Source of the DNA: DAOVFN01 sp964484305
Lineage (GTDB): Archaea; Aenigmatarchaeota; Aenigmatarchaeia; QMZP01
NCBI GenBank assembly: GCA_964484305.1
Contig: CAZAEI010000002.1
Span: 33,647-97,646 of the forward strand
Direction: 5' to 3'
DNA: 64,000 bases
The position numbers and the translations under genes were made by a program. The notes below the pieces were generated by a model. It searched no databases and was not told the origin of the DNA. It was given only the letters and a program-made list of their open reading frames with translations. The stretch's first letter is position 1. The number at the start of each line of letters is the position of its first letter. Positions 60,562-64,000 of this stretch are shown piece by piece.

Positions 60562-61245
60562 ATGGTGGTTATCAGGAGGACCCCGAGCGGAATACCAGGG
60601 CTCGACCCCCTTATAGAGGGCGGGTTCCTGGAGAATTCTGCAAACCTGCTGACAGGAGAGACAGGGACAGGCAAGACAATATTCTGCATGCAGTTCATCT
60701 GGAGCGGCCTCCAGAAGGGGGACAGCGGGCTGTACATAACCCTGGAGGAGAACCCCGAGGATGTCAAGGCCGATGCCATGATATTCGGGTGGGACTTTGA
60801 CAGCTTCGAGAAGAAGGGCCTGTGCAGGATAATCTATCACGACCCCGCCCAGGTGAATAACCTCGGCTCTGTAATCATAGACGAGATAAAGAACCTCAAG
60901 GCCAAGAGGCTTGTCATAGACTCCACCTCCCTGATAGGCCTCAACATCCAGGACCCGAGCCACATAAGGAAGCTGCTCCTGAGCATAATCAATATCATAA
61001 AGAGGACAGGGTGCTCGGCCATTCTTGTTTCGGAGATACCAGAGGAAATGAAGACCCTCTCGAGGTTCGGGGTCGAGGAGTTCGTGGTGGACGGAGTAAT
61101 CATTCTGAACTATCTCAAGTACGCAAGCGGCGAGCTGAACCGCTCCCTGATTATCAGGAAGATGAGAAGGACCAACCACGGGACAGACATCTATCCCATG
61201 GAAATCGCCAAGGCCGGGATAACCATAAAGAAGGTCGAGGATTAG
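60562..61245 (+). CDS. Single-domain KaiC/RadA-like ATPase
   Basis: 227 residues. A RecA-fold domain has Walker A GETGTGKT (32-39), catalytic Glu region YITLEENPEDVKAD and Walker B KRLVIDSTSLI, then C-terminal RSLIIRKMRRTNHGTDIYPM, the signature of archaeal KaiC-like regulators. Archaeal single-domain KaiC proteins are signal-transduction ATPases of mostly unknown output. TATA-like ctttttaaat (60529-60538) is ~25 nt upstream of the ATG, indicating a leaderless mRNA. It stands alone and converges on the methyltransferase gene. Confidence 0.85.
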   Translation: MVVIRRTPSGIPGLDPLIEGGFLENSANLLTGETGTGKTIFCMQFIWSGLQKGDSGLYITLEENPEDVKADAMIFGWDFDSFEKKGLCRIIYHDPAQVNNLGSVIIDEIKNLKAKRLVIDSTSLIGLNIQDPSHIRKLLLSIINIIKRTGCSAILVSEIPEEMKTLSRFGVEEFVVDGVIILNYLKYASGELNRSLIIRKMRRTNHGTDIYPMEIAKAGITIKKVED

Positions 61246-61257
61246 GCAAAAGTAAGA

Positions 61258-62289
61258 TTATAACCCAAAGGGTCTTTTTGAATTTTTTACATAACCTCTA
61301 ATTATTACATAGTGTTCCCAAGGATTGTCATGAGTGGTATGTAATTTACCCAGATATCCAGCAAGCCTATAAATCGCCTTCAATTCCATAGAACTTACAT
61401 AATTCAAGGGCCAGAACCCTTGTTCCCTTCTCCAATGATCCAAATAAGGATCATCTACCTTCATTTTCTTTGATGAACTTGCAGAAATAAGGCAGCCCGT
61501 ATCAGATAAATGACTTTTCAATCCCTTTGCAACATACCATTTAACTCTATTACTTAACGAACACAGAATTCCTGACAATATCCCAATCTCATTATCTCCG
61601 TTGCCCTTTACCTTTATGACATCTCCAAGGTCTCCCTGTACGAAACTGAATTTGTCGTGGACGCCCAGTTCCTTTGTCTTTTTCTCACCAGCATCTAATG
61701 GTTCTTGTTTTATATCAAATAGTGTGAATTTCATTGCTTCTCCATAGGATGAATCTTTCAGTTCATGAGCAACTTGATATGCATATCTTCCGGGACCAGA
61801 ACCCCAATCAATAATATTTACCGTTCCCTTGTTCAGTTCATCGACAGCATGATGGATTGCCTTTTTAATCTCTTCCTCCATGACCGGAAGCCTGTGTTTC
61901 GTTGCTTGTGCTGATGGCATCTTTGTAATTTGATAATCAATTGGGTGTTCCTTCGGATCAATATTATTATCGTATAATCTTTCGGTCAATTTTGAGGTGC
62001 CTTGGAATGGTCTCACTTCCTGGGTAATGATGCTTCTTTTTAAAAATTCTCTTTGTGCATATTCTCGCTCTTCTTCGGATGTTTCCTCTCCAATAAAAGA
62101 ATCTACAAGGTATTTTCTAATGCGTGGGTCTCCTATGGATTGATTTAATCTGATGCATGTCTCGATGTAATCGTCTAGATCATGTCCCCTGTATGTTTTT
62201 TGTAAAAATTCTATTAGCTTTGAGTCGGTTTCATCTAATTCCATTCCGTAAAGATGTTCAGATTCTTTTGGTAGAGCCAATCCTTCCAT
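61258..62289 (-). CDS. SAM-dependent methyltransferase-like protein, coupled to a V4R protein
   Basis: 343 residues from ATG 62289, which shares a TAATG junction with the V4R gene and has GGTGA 5 nt upstream (ATG 62313 is a longer alternative). The first ~140 residues are helical with no family recognised. Residues ~155-290 form a class I methyltransferase fold: NIIDWGSGPGRYAYQVA (motif I, SAM binding), KFTLFDIKQEPLDAG and FVQGDLGDVI. The acceptor is unknown. It is AT-rich, like the V4R gene. As third gene of the winged-helix/V4R/methyltransferase operon, it probably acts in a ligand-responsive pathway. Confidence 0.75.
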   Translation of the reverse strand: MEGLALPKESEHLYGMELDETDSKLIEFLQKTYRGHDLDDYIETCIRLNQSIGDPRIRKYLVDSFIGEETSEEEREYAQREFLKRSIITQEVRPFQGTSKLTERLYDNNIDPKEHPIDYQITKMPSAQATKHRLPVMEEEIKKAIHHAVDELNKGTVNIIDWGSGPGRYAYQVAHELKDSSYGEAMKFTLFDIKQEPLDAGEKKTKELGVHDKFSFVQGDLGDVIKVKGNGDNEIGILSGILCSLSNRVKWYVAKGLKSHLSDTGCLISASSSKKMKVDDPYLDHWRREQGFWPLNYVSSMELKAIYRLAGYLGKLHTTHDNPWEHYVIIRGYVKNSKRPFGL

Positions 62290-62837
62290 TATTTCACCCA
62301 TTTGGTTTCCCATTCACAGTAGGGAGCACCTTTACACGCACATTTGTTCTCTACTATATGCGAGTTTTTTATACCCATCTCCATTTCACCATGGGCAGCA
62401 TAAACACCCATGAACCAATTACAAACCATTGATTTTGGGCCATACATACCTTTTGCATATTCAACAACAGGATTATGCTTTACATGGAAAATGAAGTGGT
62501 GCTGACCATCCTTTTGAATCTTGGACCTGACGAACTCTGCTTTCCCAAATCCTATGAACTCCAATAAATCAAGTATAGCTCTTTGTGAAACCCATCCTCC
62601 GTGTGGTTTTATGCCCATATATTTTATGAAATCCTTTGCAACTTTATTGCCTTGTTTAAATCCAAGCTCGTATAAATAATCCTTTCCTTTTCTTTCACCT
62701 ATATTTTGTAATATTTCGGCAAAGACATATGAAGGAACAAGTGTCCAGTCCATATAACCAAAAAGTCTTATTCTTCCCTTTTCTGTTGAGAAAGCCCGTC
62801 CCAGAAGCAGTTTTTTAAAGGTTATTGCAAGTCCCAT
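62289..62837 (-). CDS. V4R (4-vinyl reductase) domain protein
   Basis: 182 residues. The C-terminal half has the V4R pattern: an HFIFHVKHNPVVEYAK strand, then VCNWFMGVYAAHGEMEM, then NKCACKGAPYCEWE with Cys166, Cys168 and Cys174, the usual cysteine cluster. V4R domains bind small hydrophobic molecules, haem-like groups or metals and occur in sensors and in bacteriochlorophyll enzymes (BchJ). No catalytic partner domain is fused here, so a binding or sensing role is more likely. It is coupled at both ends by TAATG junctions. AT-rich composition suggests transfer together with the methyltransferase gene. Confidence 0.8.
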   Translation of the reverse strand: MGLAITFKKLLLGRAFSTEKGRIRLFGYMDWTLVPSYVFAEILQNIGERKGKDYLYELGFKQGNKVAKDFIKYMGIKPHGGWVSQRAILDLLEFIGFGKAEFVRSKIQKDGQHHFIFHVKHNPVVEYAKGMYGPKSMVCNWFMGVYAAHGEMEMGIKNSHIVENKCACKGAPYCEWETKWVK

Positions 62838-63088
62838 TATTCCACCTTCAGCATTTCATGGATGACCCTGAGCTTCTCCATCTCGGTTGGCCATGCCACC
62901 AGGGCCCGGCCGATACGCTTGACCCTTACCTTCTCGGCCTCCTCGAGCTTCCTTATGTGGTATACGAACTTCTTTATGTTGGTGTTGTCGACCTCGAACC
63001 CCAGGTCTGTTATCAGCTCCTTTATGTGGGTGGGCCAGTTGGATTCGATTCTTTCCAGGATCTCCTGACGCAGGGCCTTTCCCTTCAT
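62837..63088 (-). CDS. Small winged-helix regulator heading the V4R operon
   Basis: 83 residues. Helix-rich N-terminus (LRQEILERIESNWPTHIKEL) with a helix-turn-helix (ITDLGFEVDNTNIKKFVYHI) and a basic wing-like region (KVRVKRIGRALVAWP). It probably controls its own operon, perhaps in response to a ligand bound by the V4R partner (inference). The minus-strand TATA-like agtatataaac (about 63109-63119) is ~25-30 nt upstream, suggesting a leaderless message. Its stop overlaps the V4R start (TAATG). GC content is core-like, unlike the two genes that follow. Confidence 0.75.
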   Translation of the reverse strand: MKGKALRQEILERIESNWPTHIKELITDLGFEVDNTNIKKFVYHIRKLEEAEKVRVKRIGRALVAWPTEMEKLRVIHEMLKVE

Positions 63089-63161
63089 AAATATTAAGTA
63101 AGTGAGAAAAGTTTATATACTTTATGTCATATATGTGATAAAAGCAGGGCATATTCTTAAA

Positions 63162-64000
63162 GGGTAAAGTAACACTCTAGCCACCAAACCTCCCATTCTT
63201 TATTAGACTCATGATCTTTTTAACTTGTTCATCAACTGACAGATTTCGATGATTGTATCTCCACACATATTCACCAAGATACAATCCCAACATTAATCTC
63301 CTAATCCCGCCTTTTGATGCCAATTGTCTCTTCAGGTAACCCCAGAATCCCTCCAAACCGTTAATGTGAACACCCTTGTTCACATACTCCTTGCCGTGAT
63401 CCACCATCCTGTGGACATATCCCCTGGTAGCTATTCCGGTATACCCTTTCCAGGTATCCGAGTATACGGTTGAGCCGCTACTAACTTGTTTGGTTATCAG
63501 CGGTTGCAGAGTCTTTGCCTTGGAATCATCAACGAGCTCTGCCCATACTATGCCATTCCTGGCATAGATACCGAACACTGGTTGCTTGGATGTTCCCCTT
63601 CCCCTCTTGGTTCCTTTCTTCCTTGTCATCTTTGGTTTGTTCTTCCACTGCCCACCAAGATAGGTTTTGTCCACTTCAACTATTTCTGAGAACTGTTTGG
63701 GTATATCGGTTTTCATTGCCTTGCGTACTATCATCAATGCCCTAAGTATCCTTGGTTTATTGATGCTTGTTTCTGCGGAGATCTTGTTTGAGCTAAGCCC
63801 CAAAATGAACCATCTGATTAGATCTTTCCATTGTCTCCTGGTCAATCTCAATGGAAATGATCTCGGATTCCATTCGTATTTGCATGAAGAACATCTTCGT
63901 TTTTGCCTTCTGATATTGATCCCGTTTTTTGAGCTACATTTGGGACACGTTAATCGTGGCATATAAGCTGTATTATGGTGGCTGGATTATAACCTTACCC
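63162..64000 (-). mobile_element. IS1595-like insertion sequence with ~24-bp imperfect terminal inverted repeats
   Basis: Left end 63162-63185 begins GGGTAAAGTAACAC and reaches GCCACC. The right end 63977-64000, reverse-complemented, begins GGGTAAGGTTATAA and reaches GCCACC; the two agree at 18 of 24 positions. The element is 839 bp if it ends exactly at the window edge. Target-site duplication cannot be checked because the right flank is outside. It sits in the intergenic region just upstream of the winged-helix gene. Confidence 0.8.
63177..63962 (-). CDS. IS1595-like DDE transposase
   Basis: 261 residues with an N-terminal zinc ribbon (CPKC...CSSC, Cys6/9/24/27), a helix-turn-helix (GLSSNKISAETSINKPRILR) and the DDE catalytic domain. 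The catalytic residues are Asp98 (VEVDKTYLGGQ), Asp169 (VYSDTWKGY) and Glu204 (INGLEGFWGYLKRQL); the HINGLEGFWGYLK block is typical of IS1595/ISXO2-type enzymes. The frame is intact from ATG 63962 to the stop within the left inverted repeat, so it could be active. AT-rich compared with the surrounding chromosome. Confidence 0.9.
   Translation of the reverse strand: MPRLTCPKCSSKNGINIRRQKRRCSSCKYEWNPRSFPLRLTRRQWKDLIRWFILGLSSNKISAETSINKPRILRALMIVRKAMKTDIPKQFSEIVEVDKTYLGGQWKNKPKMTRKKGTKRGRGTSKQPVFGIYARNGIVWAELVDDSKAKTLQPLITKQVSSGSTVYSDTWKGYTGIATRGYVHRMVDHGKEYVNKGVHINGLEGFWGYLKRQLASKGGIRRLMLGLYLGEYVWRYNHRNLSVDEQVKKIMSLIKNGRFGG

Noticed and set aside
60535..61179. Minus-strand open frame of 214 codons
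   Set aside because: Antisense to the KaiC-like ATPase, which has complete motifs; no support for a second gene.

Overview
This window is archaeal chromosome. It encodes an archaeal-type alanyl-tRNA synthetase, P0/P1-type ribosomal stalk proteins, NusG/Spt5, SecE, a mevalonate-pathway HMG-CoA synthase/thiolase/DUF35 operon and an isoprenyl (GGPP-type) diphosphate synthase. Starts commonly carry GGTGA or GGAGGTG Shine-Dalgarno sites, TATA boxes are recognisable, and AGG dominates the arginine codons. I cannot place the lineage. Most genes are GC-rich. A few accessory genes (35693-36187, 55993-57176, 61258-62837 and the transposase) are clearly AT-richer and look acquired.

Region 1 (1-28532, minus strand) is an operon of exported proteins. 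Two smaller genes with pilin-like (class III) N-termini lead by an ATGA overlap into a giant surface protein. Its frame is open without a stop from 26528 to the left edge, so at least 8,842 codons are present and the C-terminus lies outside. The protein has a signal peptide, a beta-rich N-terminal region of about 1,500 residues and about 20 modules of roughly 330 residues, interrupted by a non-repetitive stretch. Two blocks of the gene are recent exact duplications.

Region 2 (28533-41839) combines core metabolism and glycan genes: a polyprenyl-phosphate-sugar synthase-like glycosyltransferase with a C-terminal frameshift, a coiled-coil winged-helix regulator, a MinD-like ATPase, the mevalonate entry operon, a NodU-type carbamoyltransferase, and a glycolipid set (GPT/MraY-like transferase, ATP-grasp protein, PIG-L deacetylase). 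Creatininase-like, PHP, nitroreductase-like and thioredoxin-like genes follow. Three intercistronic spacers here carry a repeated hairpin that also reads as an 8-codon mini-ORF (MPSRRDGR-stop). Its UGA overlaps the Shine-Dalgarno site of the next gene. This is the least expected signal in the window.

Region 3 (41836-53793) holds alaS and, divergent from it, three large exported proteins: one with a pilin-like N-terminus and two paralogues with four cysteine-rich modules each and C-terminal membrane segments.

Region 4 (53846-60474, minus strand) is the SecE-NusG-L11 / L1-L10-L12 cluster followed upstream by idsA. The usual L11-L1 junction is split by about 2.2 kb containing an AT-rich two-gene unit (acylphosphatase-like domain protein plus a YwgA/Panacea-like protein) and a membrane-anchored winged-helix protein. 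Region 5 (60562-64000) has a KaiC-like ATPase, a winged-helix/V4R/methyltransferase operon with TAATG junctions, and an IS1595-like insertion sequence whose inner and outer inverted repeats are both visible, the outer one ending at the window edge.

A coherent reading, which is inference, is a cell with a heavily glycosylated modular surface layer or adhesin and disulfide-rich surface proteins, with polyprenol-linked glycan genes nearby.
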